NCBI RefSeq assembly: GCF_034931025.1
Contig: NZ_JAYGIL010000034.1
Span: 7,218 to 71,217 of the forward strand
Direction: 5' to 3'
DNA: 64,000 nucleotides
Origin: Arcicella gelida
GTDB taxonomy: Bacteria > Bacteroidota > Bacteroidia > Cytophagales > Spirosomataceae
Part shown: positions 45,001 to 52,452 of the stretch, in pieces
Numbering within the stretch: position 1 is the first letter of the stretch
How the letters are laid out: each line of letters begins with the position of its first letter
Program-made: the position numbers and the translations under genes
The notes under the pieces: generated by a model
What the model was told of the DNA's origin: nothing
Database searches by the model: none
Seen by the model: only the letters and a program-made list of their open reading frames with translations

Positions 45001-48000
45001 TTGTGCTATTTGTTACCGTAATTACTGGTGCAACCAGATTACACAATTCAGTCGCTATAATTGTTATTGAACTTCTATCATCTTCGGTATTACTCGTACC
45101 ATTGGCAGGAGTTGAATCTGGATCTGGCTGGTCTGATTTAGTCACTTCGGCTGCACTGGTAATTGTTCCTGTAGAAACGACTCTTGCTCGATAAGTAAAT
45201 ACTTGTGAAGAACCAACTGGAATACTAGCAATCGTTCCTGTGATAACACCAGAAGTGTGTGTCGTATTGGTACTTGATATAAATGTTAATCCTGTTGGAA
45301 TAATATCTTTGATTTCAACATTGGTCGCTACGTTTGGTCCAGCATTATTTACAGTTAAAGTATAAGTAAGCGTATCTCCAACATTTGGAGTAAGATTTGA
45401 AACCGACTTTACCAAACTTAAATCTGCACGCTGAGTTACCGTTACAGTAGCTGTTGAAGTATTGTTAGCTAATGAATTAGGGTCATCTTCAGTACCAGTA
45501 ATTGTTGCAGTATTGGCAATAGAACCTGTTCTAGTTAATCTTACATTAATTAAAAGTATTTTATTTGAACCTTCTGATAAACTTCCCACATTCCAAACAC
45601 CTGTTGTACTATTATATTGCCCTGTAGGAATAGCACTTACAAAAGTGGCTCCTTGTGGTAATAAATCTGTAACTGTTACATTGTTAGAATTTAATGTGCC
45701 AATATTTCTAGCATCAATTGTATAGGCAATCTCTTGCCCTAATAAATAAGAAGGCGATGTTGAAGCATCTGGCGAAGTAATAACAGTTTTTACAACAGCT
45801 AAATCAGTAAAACATTTTTTTACTTTGAATGAAATTGAAGTACGGTCGCTCACACAACCTTCTGGACTTGTCGCTTCAGCAAAATATGTAAAAGTACCTT
45901 CAGTAGTTGGGCTTACAGCAAAACCTAAATCAGAACCAATACCGATTGCTGTTGTACTTGTTGCCGAAGTGTACCACTGAATAGTATTGCCTACACTCAC
46001 TGCAAATAATTTTGTTGAACTTCCTAAGCAAATAAGCGTGTCACTCTTCAAATTGAAAGGTGCTACTGGCTTTGCTTTAATTGTTAATATCGTATTAGCA
46101 ACAGCAGCATTACAAACTGAAACTGCTCCGTCTGGGTCATTCGATGTAAATGTTAAAACAATTGAACCGTCTGTCATATCAGCCGCAGAAAGCGTATATT
46201 TTGCTGTTAAGCTATTGGCATTATCAAAAGTTCCAGTTCCATCTGTCGTCCATACACCGCTTGTTGCACCACCACTCAAAATCGCATTTAATTGTACAGG
46301 ACTTGTAATACCTCCGCAAATTGGTAAAAGTGCCGTTAAACTAACTACAGGAGGATTAGTACATTGACATGAATTAATATTCACAGCAACCGTTGCACCA
46401 TCGCTATAACAACCATTGCTTGATTTTTCGAATAGGAAATAAGTTCCTGCAACTACAGCAGTAGGATTTGAAATAACTGGCGAAGAAGTTGAATTAGCAG
46501 TATGCCATTCAAAAGTTCCACCTGCCGAAACAGTACTTGTAATGGCATCAGCCAAATTCACAGTAGTAGCATTAATAGCACAATTATTGGCAATGCTTGC
46601 AATTACTGATGGCGTTGTAGGTTTCGGAGTAACTGCTATTTCAACAGAAGCTTTTTCACTTGGACAAGCACTACCCGTTGTACTAACAACACTTAAAAAA
46701 TAAGTAGTAGTTTGCGTTGGCGATACTGTTATTGAAGAAGTAGTAGCAAATGGAGTGGTAGCAGTTGCAGAAGTAAACCATTGGAAAATTGGATTTGTAA
46801 CACCAGGAGTTCCTATTGTTACTGTTCCACCCGAACAAACAGTTGTTCCTAATATAAATGGAGCAGCTAAAGTAGTTTTCACTGTAAAACCAATGCCTAC
46901 AGCATCTAATTGCGCACATTTTCCACTTGTATTAATAGTCGTTATTAAATCACTTGCTTTAGTAACCCCAAAAATTACGGATGATAAATTCAAGAAATTG
47001 CCATTCGCCGAATTAGCATCATATACTAAAGTAAATATTTTATAATCATCAGGAAGTCCAACAGTAAATGAAGGCGTACTGCTAATTTGTTGAATTGTAT
47101 TAGTAGTCCCTTTTGTTAAAATATAACTTACAGAATAATTAGCAGGTACTGTTGGCGACACGCCCGTTGTTGCAGTAAGAACAACCGTTCCTCCTGCCGC
47201 TGGCAAACACAAACTTGTATTAGTTGCAGTTAAAGTTCCAGTTCCAATAATACAGTCTGAAACCAAACCAGCACCAATTGTTAGATTATCTCTACCAACA
47301 TCACCAGTAGGTTTCGTTACATCAATTGCAATATTGTTTGTAAAACCACCTGTTCCTGCATCAGAATCATTATTAACATTACTTCCAGGGGCATTAGGTG
47401 TTACAAATGTTCTTCCAGATGGTAAAATAAATTTCACTTTGTAAGAACCAGACATCAGGTTACTGAATAAGTAAGCACCACCATTTGCTGTTGTATCCGT
47501 TGCTAAAAGTGTATTATCAGTAGCATCATACAATTCAACTGTGATACCGTCGAAACCTGCTTCGCCTGTATTTCTAATTCCATTTCCATCAACATCATTC
47601 CAAACGATACTTCCAATCGAACCAAACCCACCCGGTGTAAATTTAATAGCACAACATCCATTTACTGGACAGCGTCCGTTACTTGCTGTAAAAGCAAATT
47701 CTGTATAATCTGTGATTGCTGTTATGCTGATGTTTCCATCTGGCAAAAGCGTTACACCTGAAGTAGTACTGGTTACAACTGTTGGAGTACCAGAAACACC
47801 TACTTTTTTAGTCCAAACGATATTTGTGAAACCTGTTGGCAGATTCGTTGTATATTCATCTCCCTCATAAAAATACTCTTCGATTGAAAAACAAGTAGCA
47901 TCTTGATCATCCTCTAAAATCAAATGATTATTTGGCGTAGAATCGGTGTCTTGTTCAGTCTCTTTCGTAATTTCTGCAGTATTGTACCAAAAACCTCTTT

Positions 48001-48508
48001 GAGTAACAGTTGCTACGATGGTCATCGTAAGTTCTACTGTATTTCCTGGTACTTCGCCAACATTCCAAATTACACTCGTAATGCCCGATGTTGTACTGGT
48101 TGTAGCAGAACCAACACCATTTACATTCAATGATTTGAACGTAACACCTTGTGGCAATACATCTGTCAATTCTACTCCTGTAGCTTTATCAGGATTGATA
48201 TTTGTGATTTTTACGGTATAAGTAATATCCGTACCAACAGTTGGGCTTTGATTACTGACGCTAGTACTAACAGATAAATCTGGCAAAGCGGCAACAGTCT
48301 TGAATGATGAAACCAGTGTTAGAAATATTACTCCAACAAAAGCACGACAAACAACCATTGCATAACGGTTTTGTGCGCCTGTATTGCTAAATAATGATAA
48401 CACAGCCCAAAACGATACTAAAAAGTTAGTAGCTATTTTTGGTGCACGATTTTGGGCAACTACTTCAAACGAGCAGTCACTAAACCAATTCAACAGTGTT
48501 GTTTTCAT
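39077..48508 (-). CDS. giant repeat-rich surface protein with gliding/type IX C-terminal domain (SprB-like adhesin)
   Basis: About 3,140 residues from the ATG of MKTTLLNWF. ATGs at 48586 and 48559, a TTG at 48646 and an internal ATG at 48358 are alternatives. In order (residue numbers counted from 48646): a DUF11 domain (~120-250); an SdrD-B-like domain (~345-460, VWNDVDGNGIRNTGEAG); several CHU_C-associated Ig modules; DUF11 copies; seven Cys-rich Ig modules with the pattern C-x-G...LTATGC-x-G; two ~322-residue tandem modules starting CKIGLAMSVADTS; and a CHU_C-type C-terminal domain (HGFSPNGDGINDTFVI, VYNRWGSLVY, GTYFYVV). This C-terminus directs export by the type IX system. The downstream PorP/SprF and PorE-like genes are its likely partners. 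Ser/Thr/Asn-rich, no catalytic motif; probable adhesin or motility filament. Confidence 0.9.
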   Translation of the reverse strand: MKTTLLNWFSDCSFEVVAQNRAPKIATNFLVSFWAVLSLFSNTGAQNRYAMVVCRAFVGVIFLTLVSSFKTVAALPDLSVSTSVSNQSPTVGTDITYTVKITNINPDKATGVELTDVLPQGVTFKSLNVNGVGSATTSTTSGITSVIWNVGEVPGNTVELTMTIVATVTQRGFWYNTAEITKETEQDTDSTPNNHLILEDDQDATCFSIEEYFYEGDEYTTNLPTGFTNIVWTKKVGVSGTPTVVTSTTSGVTLLPDGNISITAITDYTEFAFTASNGRCPVNGCCAIKFTPGGFGSIGSIVWNDVDGNGIRNTGEAGFDGITVELYDATDNTLLATDTTANGGAYLFSNLMSGSYKVKFILPSGRTFVTPNAPGSNVNNDSDAGTGGFTNNIAIDVTKPTGDVGRDNLTIGAGLVSDCIIGTGTLTATNTSLCLPAAGGTVVLTATTGVSPTVPANYSVSYILTKGTTNTIQQISSTPSFTVGLPDDYKIFTLVYDANSANGNFLNLSSVIFGVTKASDLITTINTSGKCAQLDAVGIGFTVKTTLAAPFILGTTVCSGGTVTIGTPGVTNPIFQWFTSATATTPFATTSSITVSPTQTTTYFLSVVSTTGSACPSEKASVEIAVTPKPTTPSVIASIANNCAINATTVNLADAITSTVSAGGTFEWHTANSTSSPVISNPTAVVAGTYFLFEKSSNGCYSDGATVAVNINSCQCTNPPVVSLTALLPICGGITSPVQLNAILSGGATSGVWTTDGTGTFDNANSLTAKYTLSAADMTDGSIVLTFTSNDPDGAVSVCNAAVANTILTIKAKPVAPFNLKSDTLICLGSSTKLFAVSVGNTIQWYTSATSTTAIGIGSDLGFAVSPTTEGTFTYFAEATSPEGCVSDRTSISFKVKKCFTDLAVVKTVITSPDASTSPSYLLGQEIAYTIDARNIGTLNSNNVTVTDLLPQGATFVSAIPTGQYNSTTGVWNVGSLSEGSNKILLINVRLTRTGSIANTATITGTEDDPNSLANNTSTATVTVTQRADLSLVKSVSNLTPNVGDTLTYTLTVNNAGPNVATNVEIKDIIPTGLTFISSTNTTHTSGVITGTIASIPVGSSQVFTYRARVVSTGTITSAAEVTKSDQPDPDSTPANGTSNTEDDRSSITIIATELCNLVAPVITVTNSTICLNGQTTLTATGCTGSTIVWSSGQTNVSSITVSPTSTRTYTASCQTTTCQSPSSNVISITVTNIAAPSLTSSQGSICVGESSVLTATGCSGVVEWQVAGLPTGNTLTVTPSASQTFTAKCKASGCESVLASISIIVTQKPNAPEILAEKTEICPSESVTLTALNCNGSVRWNTGQTTTSILVTPLVETSYTATCTVNGCISNASSARIIRVVPIPAPTINTTGLTICPGASTTLSASGCTGIVTWYFDDRTATGANLTITPTRSTSYAVTCSTAFCTSVRSQQVVVTVENPAIPVITSATSTICLGSAVQLTATGCAGTVNWSDGQRGTIVSVSPTTTTSYTATCSIGQCTSAASLSRTITVTRTTAPVITSDKTTVCLGQSITLTATGCSGTVRWSDGTTGNPKTILPSANVTFTATCESSACISPNSNGLSLVVNTTPTINAPVTINTILAAGASANLTQLVTSSTPTGTSLVFRATNSPLSTAVLTPTTVGAGTYFAFYQSVEGCYSAGVRIIVYDGSNAQNADVALQIDADRTTAKLDENINFLISVTNNGPDVARNIVITNPLPAGLTFVSSSSGLTISGGRFVINLDSLERGQVRTFAYVAKMNVRTSVVNPASVTSFKDSNLTNNNGSVTIIGENADLSLVKSVSNLTPTVGDTLTYTLTVSNAGPNVATNVEIKDIIPTGVTFISSTNTTHTSGVITGTIASIPVGSSQVFTYRARVVSTGTITSAAEVTKSDQPDPDSTPANGTSNTEDDRSSVTIVASELCNLTAPVITSDKTTVCLGQAITLNATGCVGTIRWSDGSTGSNKVILPSANVAFTATCERGVCVSPTSNGLSFVVNTTSTIAAPVVINASIATGTTANLTQLVTSSTPTGTILVFRTTNSPISNVVLTPTNVSVGTYFAFYQSADGCFSAGARIIVDNGSTSLEADVAIKIEADRTTAKLDENINFLISVTNNGPNTARNLVITNPLPAGLTFVSSSTGLTISGGQILINLDSLERGQVKTFAYVAKMKVTTTVVNPASVTSFRDSNLTNNNSSVTINGENTGVECKIGLAMSVADTSIVRPGVYNVVYRLIAKNFCSDTLKNISLTTNLASTFKSPVALTFIQRPALGTGSKLVLNNGFGLLDSNLVNTVSSIMLPNAIDTITYIVQISTQGNTGPYNSQALITGKRPNNEVLTAKSSSGTDVNAIPSITRVPLGPPSTRIGLAKELVTSGLRRDGNIWTVPYRIRVVNMGAFNIKELKVQDDLNTVFISKGAVLVGNPIVTTTKAGLTINPNYTGLGLNTDLLIASTSTLATADTAIINLTIRVNVTAATDSVFNNLALGIGLGTNNISYTDISTTGVNPDANRDLDPSNDGTATSVTLGKTLLDCKIGLAMSVADTSIVSSGVYNVRYRLIAKNFCSDTLKNINLATNLANTFKSPVTFTFIQRPALGVGSKLVLNNGFGLLDSNLVNKATSLMLPNAVDTITYVVQVVTGGNTGPYNSQALITGTRPNTEVLTAKSSDGTNVNAIPSITRVPLVPPSTIIGLAKELVSTGLKRDSANVWTVPYRIRVVNMGAFDIKKLSVKDSLDGVFTFKGAVLIGNPIVTSTKVGITINPNYTGKGTNTNLLVDSLSTLLRGDSAIINLTVRVNVAAATDSVFNNVAVGIGLGIDNKLYTDVSTNGVSPDVNKDANPNNDNVATPVILKKENGLNSQASIGLALAAVTDTVAQSDGSYNVTLTLVAKNYGSVLLNKVTLSNDLETTIGKQVGSWTILGRPTLVRGVNAVLNTTFNGRRDTVLTMAENTALAVGDSIVITYVVNVTKPLIDTLFTFAHAKAVSVESTPVDVTDLSVNGANPDPNKDDKPLESSPTPMVFPKKITVISIPHGFSPNGDGINDTFVIDGVNPDERANLEVYNRWGSLVYASTDYKNDWNGMPNTGLRIIEVGDGLPSGTYFYVVTVYKRVSGDKVALPVNVEPVRYMTISR
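39902..41836 (-). repeat. 966-bp tandem duplication inside the giant gene
   Basis: The stretch around 41836-40868 is repeated at about 40868-39902. Matching anchors lie 966 bp apart (for example ctaaac at 41821 and 40855), which is 322 codons, so the frame is kept. Each copy encodes CKIGLAMSVADTSIV through NPDAN/NPDVN. Copies differ by scattered substitutions, so the duplication is not brand new. Confidence 0.8.
41850..43920 (-). repeat. 1,224-bp-spaced duplication inside the giant gene
   Basis: An Ig module plus DUF11-type block at about 43080-43920 recurs at about 41850-42700. The anchor caagaaatta occurs at 42131 and 43355, a shift of 1,224 bp (408 codons). Between them lies another DUF11 copy (about 42690-43080) that is nearly identical to one at about 45030-45440 (shift 2,355 bp, 785 codons). 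The similarity reaches the nucleotide level, suggesting recent copying or gene conversion. Confidence 0.75.
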
Positions 48509-49150
48509 TAGTTTTTTGCTTTTATCAATCGAGTTGCTTTGGTAAAAATATTGATTCATTATTCGTACAGTTAGTAGATTGTCCATTTTTATATCCTGAA
48601 ATACTCCTCCTGAATGTGTTTGATGAACAATTGAGTGTCTAATCAAATTGATTAAAATATATTTAAACTCGCTTCAATTTTTAGTTTTCTGATAAAAATC
48701 ACTAAAAGAGCTTTCTGAGTTATTAAAAATTACGCATTAAATAAAAAACAATTAAAATATTGATTATCAACACATTAAATAAAAACAAAATACATTTACA
48801 GAAAAATCAGAGTAGTTTTTATCGTCAAAAGGTTGATTCACATGCAAAAAGCATCCAAAATTGTGCCAAAGAACGAAAAAGTATAAACTATTTTTAACAC
48901 TAAAAATATCGACTTTAAACCCATAAATGGGCATTTATCAATTCGTTGAATATTTTTTTAACAAATTAGAATAAGCACGTTTTGCAAAAACAAAACAGGA
49001 AGTAAATCGTCGTTTTTATTTCCATAAAAATTCAAGTATTTTCAGAAAGTATTAAAGGATTTACCATTTATAGCGAGCGATGAAGAAAAAATAAAAATAT
49101 TTTTCTGATAGAAGCAATACGGAGAAAACAATCGGTGTATTCTGATACAG
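48509..49150. other. divergent spacer between the giant protein and the ECF sigma gene
   Basis: AT-rich, with no independent gene seen. The left end may belong to a longer N-terminus of the giant protein. A 15-bp interrupted palindrome (TAATCAA, A, TTGATTA at 48640-48654) resembles the TetR-type operator core with one extra central base. Promoters for both genes must lie here but I could not define them. Confidence 0.4.
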
Positions 49151-49687
49151 ATGAGGACAGAACAACTACTACATACATTAAAACAGTGCCGAAAGAATGA
49201 CCGTAACGCACAGCGTGAGCTCTATGAAAGCTTTTACAGGTATGGGCTATCGGTTTGTGTACGCTATGTGGCTGATATTGATACGTCTAGAGAATTGTTA
49301 AATGATGGTTTCATGAAAGTGTTTAGTAATATAGATCAATACAAGCCTGATTATCCCTTTGTCAACTGGTTCAAAAGGATTTTAGTGAATACTTGTATTA
49401 ATCATCTTCGGAAATCACATCAAGAAATTCCTACTGCTGAATTAGTGGAAGCATCGGAAATGGGCATGGAAATGGATTTGTTTGGAAAGTTTTCGGTTGA
49501 AGAAATTGCTATCCTCATTCAGCAATTACCCCCTGCTTACAGAACGGTTTTCAATCTACACGTCATTGAAGGTTATGAACATAAAGAAATTGCTGAAATG
49601 TTGAATATTTCTATTGGCACTTCGCTTTCTAACCTTCATAAAGCCCGAAAAAAATTACAAGAATTGATTTTAACTAATAATTTTTAA
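49151..49687 (+). CDS. ECF-type sigma-70 factor
   Basis: 178 residues. Region 2 is seen in DGFMKVFSNIDQYKPDYPFVNWF with RILVNTCINHLRK, and region 4 in IQQLPPAYRTVFNLHVIEGYEHKEIAEML followed by GTSLSNLHKARKKLQ. This is the size of a minimal extracytoplasmic-function sigma factor. It is divergent from the giant surface protein and followed at 133 bases by a membrane protein that is a plausible partner or anti-sigma. Envelope or type IX secretion stress is a reasonable guess for its signal, as ECF factors are known to link to type IX secretion in Porphyromonas. Confidence 0.92.
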   Translation: MRTEQLLHTLKQCRKNDRNAQRELYESFYRYGLSVCVRYVADIDTSRELLNDGFMKVFSNIDQYKPDYPFVNWFKRILVNTCINHLRKSHQEIPTAELVEASEMGMEMDLFGKFSVEEIAILIQQLPPAYRTVFNLHVIEGYEHKEIAEMLNISIGTSLSNLHKARKKLQELILTNNF

Positions 49688-49820
49688 ATAAGCTCAACGA
49701 TTATCTCTTAAATAGTGATTAGTAAATAGCAATTGGCGATTAGTATTTCAAATATCTAATTGTCAGACATTTATAAAAACTAAAACGATAATCATTTTTA
49801 GTTAATAAAGCACTAAAATC

Positions 49821-51026
49821 ATGGATGAACAAGATTTTGACCGACTGTTTGGTTCGCAGCTCCCCAATTTTGCGGGAAGTGACTGGCGAGAAATGGAAGG
49901 GCGTTTGGAAAGACGAGATTTAAAACGAAAAATAACCAGATTAATGTGGGCTATCCCCTCAATAGCAACTATTATGTTTGGTGTTTCTGCGGTATTGTAT
50001 CATTATTTGAATCAGACTCAGCAAAAACTAGCAGCATTAGAGAATCGTTTGGTAGAAGTTCATGCTAAATATTCAAGCAAACCCGATACCATTTTTCAAA
50101 AAACAGTGGTGTACGATACCATTTACCAAAAAGTATTCGTCACTAAAACAATAATACAAGAACCCAATACTGCTGAAAAATTTACCAATAACCAAAACAA
50201 AGCTTACTTCGAAAAATATGATAATAAAACTACTGAAGAACAATCTTTAATGGAAAGAGAAAAGTATATGGGACTTAATAAATTGAATTTTAAAAGCTCA
50301 ATTTTATATACTTCATCATTCGATAAAAAAAATATGATTGAATCTTTTAAATCAGTGGAAATTGAAGAAGATTCCTTTATTACAGAAAATCGTTTTTCGT
50401 TGATACCAAAATCTGTTTCAATTGGGGCTTTGGCTGGTGTTCAAAAACCAATTGGATATTTTTTAGAACGTGGCGGTGGCTCACAACTTGGTTTTAGAAC
50501 TGTATTGGGCTATCACAACAGTAAAGGTTTAGAACGTTGGGGTATTGTAATTGACGCTCAAAAAACAAATCTTTTCTTTGAAAATCATAAAGCGGAAGGT
50601 TTTGGTCCTTTTGATGGTGGTTTTGGAGGCATGGGAAACCCAGGTGGTGGGAAAAAACCTTTAAAAAAAGTAGATGTACCTGAATTCTGTGCTTATCAAG
50701 TCAGCTTGGGCTTGCGTTATAATTTATTATTTAATCAAAACTTCAAACCATATTTTGGAGTAAACTGGAGTGTGCAAATACCTAATCAATATAATATCAA
50801 TTACTATTATGAAGACCCAACAAATAACCAAAGTACCTCTAACAAACAAGCTGCAATTGCTAATTTGTTAGGGGGAAATGTTGGGGCGACATATCAATTT
50901 TCAAAACATTTATTAGCCAATGCCGAAATATATTATCAGACCCAAGCTTTAAAAAATCCAAATCCATTAGATGCTCCAGCTACTTTAGGTGCTAGGCTTG
51001 GGCTTTTTTATCGATTCGGGAATTGA
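49821..51026 (+). CDS. sigma-linked inner-membrane protein with barrel-like C-terminus
   Basis: 401 residues, no family recognised. The N-terminus (about 40 residues, DRLFGSQLPNFAGSDWREME) should be cytoplasmic, followed by one transmembrane helix (about 41-62), then a short coiled coil (QTQQKLAALENRLVEVHAKY). A charged linker follows. The last ~200 residues alternate hydrophobic and polar residues like an outer-membrane barrel, with a Gly-rich insert (FGGMGNPGGGKK) and an end reading LGARLGLFYRFGN. Position directly after the ECF sigma gene and the short cytoplasmic head fit an anti-sigma or sigma-partner role. The join of an inner-membrane helix to a barrel-like region is unusual; the beta part might instead be a periplasmic sensor domain. 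Confidence 0.65.
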   Translation: MDEQDFDRLFGSQLPNFAGSDWREMEGRLERRDLKRKITRLMWAIPSIATIMFGVSAVLYHYLNQTQQKLAALENRLVEVHAKYSSKPDTIFQKTVVYDTIYQKVFVTKTIIQEPNTAEKFTNNQNKAYFEKYDNKTTEEQSLMEREKYMGLNKLNFKSSILYTSSFDKKNMIESFKSVEIEEDSFITENRFSLIPKSVSIGALAGVQKPIGYFLERGGGSQLGFRTVLGYHNSKGLERWGIVIDAQKTNLFFENHKAEGFGPFDGGFGGMGNPGGGKKPLKKVDVPEFCAYQVSLGLRYNLLFNQNFKPYFGVNWSVQIPNQYNINYYYEDPTNNQSTSNKQAAIANLLGGNVGATYQFSKHLLANAEIYYQTQALKNPNPLDAPATLGARLGLFYRFGN

Positions 51027-51141
51027 AGTAAATTTTAATTTTTAAATATAATCCTTATTTGATTTCAGGTTTTTCGAAAAATGCCTGATGGTAAATTTTT
51101 GTCCAAAAATACCTAACCACTATTGTTTAATAGTACAAAAA

Positions 51142-51804
51142 ATGAAAAACAATCAACTTAAAGTAGCAATTCTATTGTGTGTTTTTAGCTTAGCTTTCAA
51201 AGTAAATGCACAGAATACCAATCAAAGTGAACCCGTTTTTGGAACGCTTGTCGTGAAAAAAACGACAAGTGATTCTACCAAAAAACCATTTAATTTATTA
51301 AAACCTGCTTTTTTAAGGCTTGGTTTAATTGGCGGAAGTATGATTTCATTCGATGGAGGCAGAAATTCAAATGGAGGAATGTTGGGTTTGAGAGTTGAGT
51401 ATGGCATTTCAAATCGTTTTTCTGTTGTTGGGCAATTTCAAAATAACAGAAGTAGAAGCGATGATTTTCCAGATGCTCAGGCATCATTAGGATTGAATTG
51501 GATGCCATTCAAGAGTAAACGTTTACAACCTTACGTTGGGCTTGGCATCGGAATTGGTGGAGACAGATTGGATAGAAATGATTTTCGCTATGCAGGAAGA
51601 AGATTTGATTATAATAATCTGAACGAAAGAAGACATGCTGAAGGTTTCGGTTTAGTGAAAACTGGTTTAAACTATGTATTAGCAAAACGACTTATCGGAA
51701 CAATAGAAGCAAACTATCAAATGCCATTTCAAAACAAAGATTCAAATGGAAATGCCAATATCGCTTTAGGTTTATCGTATCAATTCGGAAGAAAAAAGAT
51801 ATAA
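51142..51804 (+). CDS. small outer-membrane beta-barrel protein
   Basis: 220 residues from the ATG that opens a signal peptide (MKNNQLKVAILLCVFSLAFKVNAQ); a longer reading from 51088 adds 18 unlikely residues. The mature part resembles eight-stranded OmpW/OmpX-like barrels: LRLGLIGGSMISFDG, LGLRVEYGISNRFSVVGQFQNN, PYVGLGIGIGGDR, and a final NIALGLSYQFGRKKI. Probably co-regulated with the sigma factor and membrane protein just upstream. No substrate can be assigned. Confidence 0.78.
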   Translation: MKNNQLKVAILLCVFSLAFKVNAQNTNQSEPVFGTLVVKKTTSDSTKKPFNLLKPAFLRLGLIGGSMISFDGGRNSNGGMLGLRVEYGISNRFSVVGQFQNNRSRSDDFPDAQASLGLNWMPFKSKRLQPYVGLGIGIGGDRLDRNDFRYAGRRFDYNNLNERRHAEGFGLVKTGLNYVLAKRLIGTIEANYQMPFQNKDSNGNANIALGLSYQFGRKKI

Positions 51805-51832
51805 AAATAGCAACACAAATTTGGTTTTATAT

Positions 51833-51862
51833 AAACGGTTGGAGCCATTGCTCCGACTGTTT
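51833..51862 (+). terminator. terminator of the sigma/barrel unit
   Basis: AAACGGTTGGAGC (51833-51845), loop CATT, GCTCCGACTGTTT (51850-51862). All 13 pairs form on the plus RNA if two G-U wobbles are counted, whereas the minus RNA would have C-A mismatches there. This ties it to the rightward barrel gene. Confidence 0.75.
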
Positions 51863-51972
51863 CTTGAAGAATTTGTGACAATTTCAATCAAAAAGAGATT
51901 TACAAACTGCTCAACTCAGTAAGTAAAATTAATTCTTGCAATAGAAAACTCAACCCATAAAAATCATATTTC

Positions 51973-52218
51973 ATGAACACATCGGTCTTGGAAACAATCC
52001 AGTTTTTTTTAACAAAAACATTCTATGTGAAACCACAGCATGTGAAACCTTACACTAGAATTCATGAAGATTTAAGACTCAATCAAATGGAGTTTTTAGA
52101 AATGGTTGTGACTGTTGAAAATACGTATCAGATACAATTGGCCGATAATGAATTAGGACGTTGCAAGAAAATTAACGACCTCGCTCTGATGACTGAGCGA
52201 GCTTTAGGAAGAATATGA
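51973..52218 (+). CDS. acyl-carrier-protein-like protein without the prosthetic-group serine
   Basis: 81 residues with the four-helix acyl carrier pattern: TRIHEDLRL, then EFLEMVVTVENTYQIQLADNEL, then a final helix. In normal carriers the second helix begins D-S-L and the serine receives phosphopantetheine. Here the aligned residues are N-Q-M (EDLRLNQMEFLEM), so Ser is replaced by Gln and the protein could not carry an acyl chain in the standard way. It stands alone, flanked by terminators on both sides. It may be a regulatory or binding relative of carriers. Confidence 0.75.
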   Translation: MNTSVLETIQFFLTKTFYVKPQHVKPYTRIHEDLRLNQMEFLEMVVTVENTYQIQLADNELGRCKKINDLALMTERALGRI

Positions 52219-52257
52219 GAGGTTTTTTTCATAGATGTAGAGTTTAAGTGAATTGGA

Positions 52258-52288
52258 AACGCCATAAAAAGAACTTATGGCGTTTTTT
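52258..52288 (+). terminator. terminator of the carrier-like gene
   Basis: AACGCCATAA (52258-52267) pairs perfectly with TTATGGCGTT (52275-52284) across 7 bases, followed by a run of T residues up to 52288. It lies 40 bases after the carrier-like stop codon. Confidence 0.9.
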
Positions 52289-52317
52289 GTTGCCCAAGAG
52301 TAAAGTAACCACTAAAA

Positions 52318-52351
52318 CAAAAAACCCCATAACTAGCAATAGTCATGAGGT
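52318..52351 (-). terminator. leftward terminator for a hidden minus-strand transcript
   Basis: The stem 52322-52351 has a 4-base loop. On the minus RNA all 13 positions pair, two of them as G-U wobbles, and the stem runs straight into a T-rich tail (T-run, G, then more T). On the plus RNA the same two positions are A-C mismatches and no T-run follows. It therefore terminates something transcribed leftward, although no annotated gene on the minus strand lies just to its right. Confidence 0.75.
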
Positions 52352-52452
52352 TAATTGAGTATGTTAGTGTACATAGGATTGTTTTACAAAGATGGTTACT
52401 TTCTACGAGAATTAAAATACGTATTTATACCTATTTTGAAGAAAAACAAACT

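Noticed and set aside
42399..45194. Plus-strand ORFs of 60-146 residues that recur inside the giant gene
   Set aside because: They are antisense shadows of the repeated modules. Their recurrence reflects the in-frame duplications, and they have no protein-like features of their own.
48640..48654. TAATCAA-A-TTGATTA before the giant gene as a second TetR target
   Set aside because: It has an extra central base compared with the shared core, which would put the half sites out of register, and chance is likely in AT-rich DNA.
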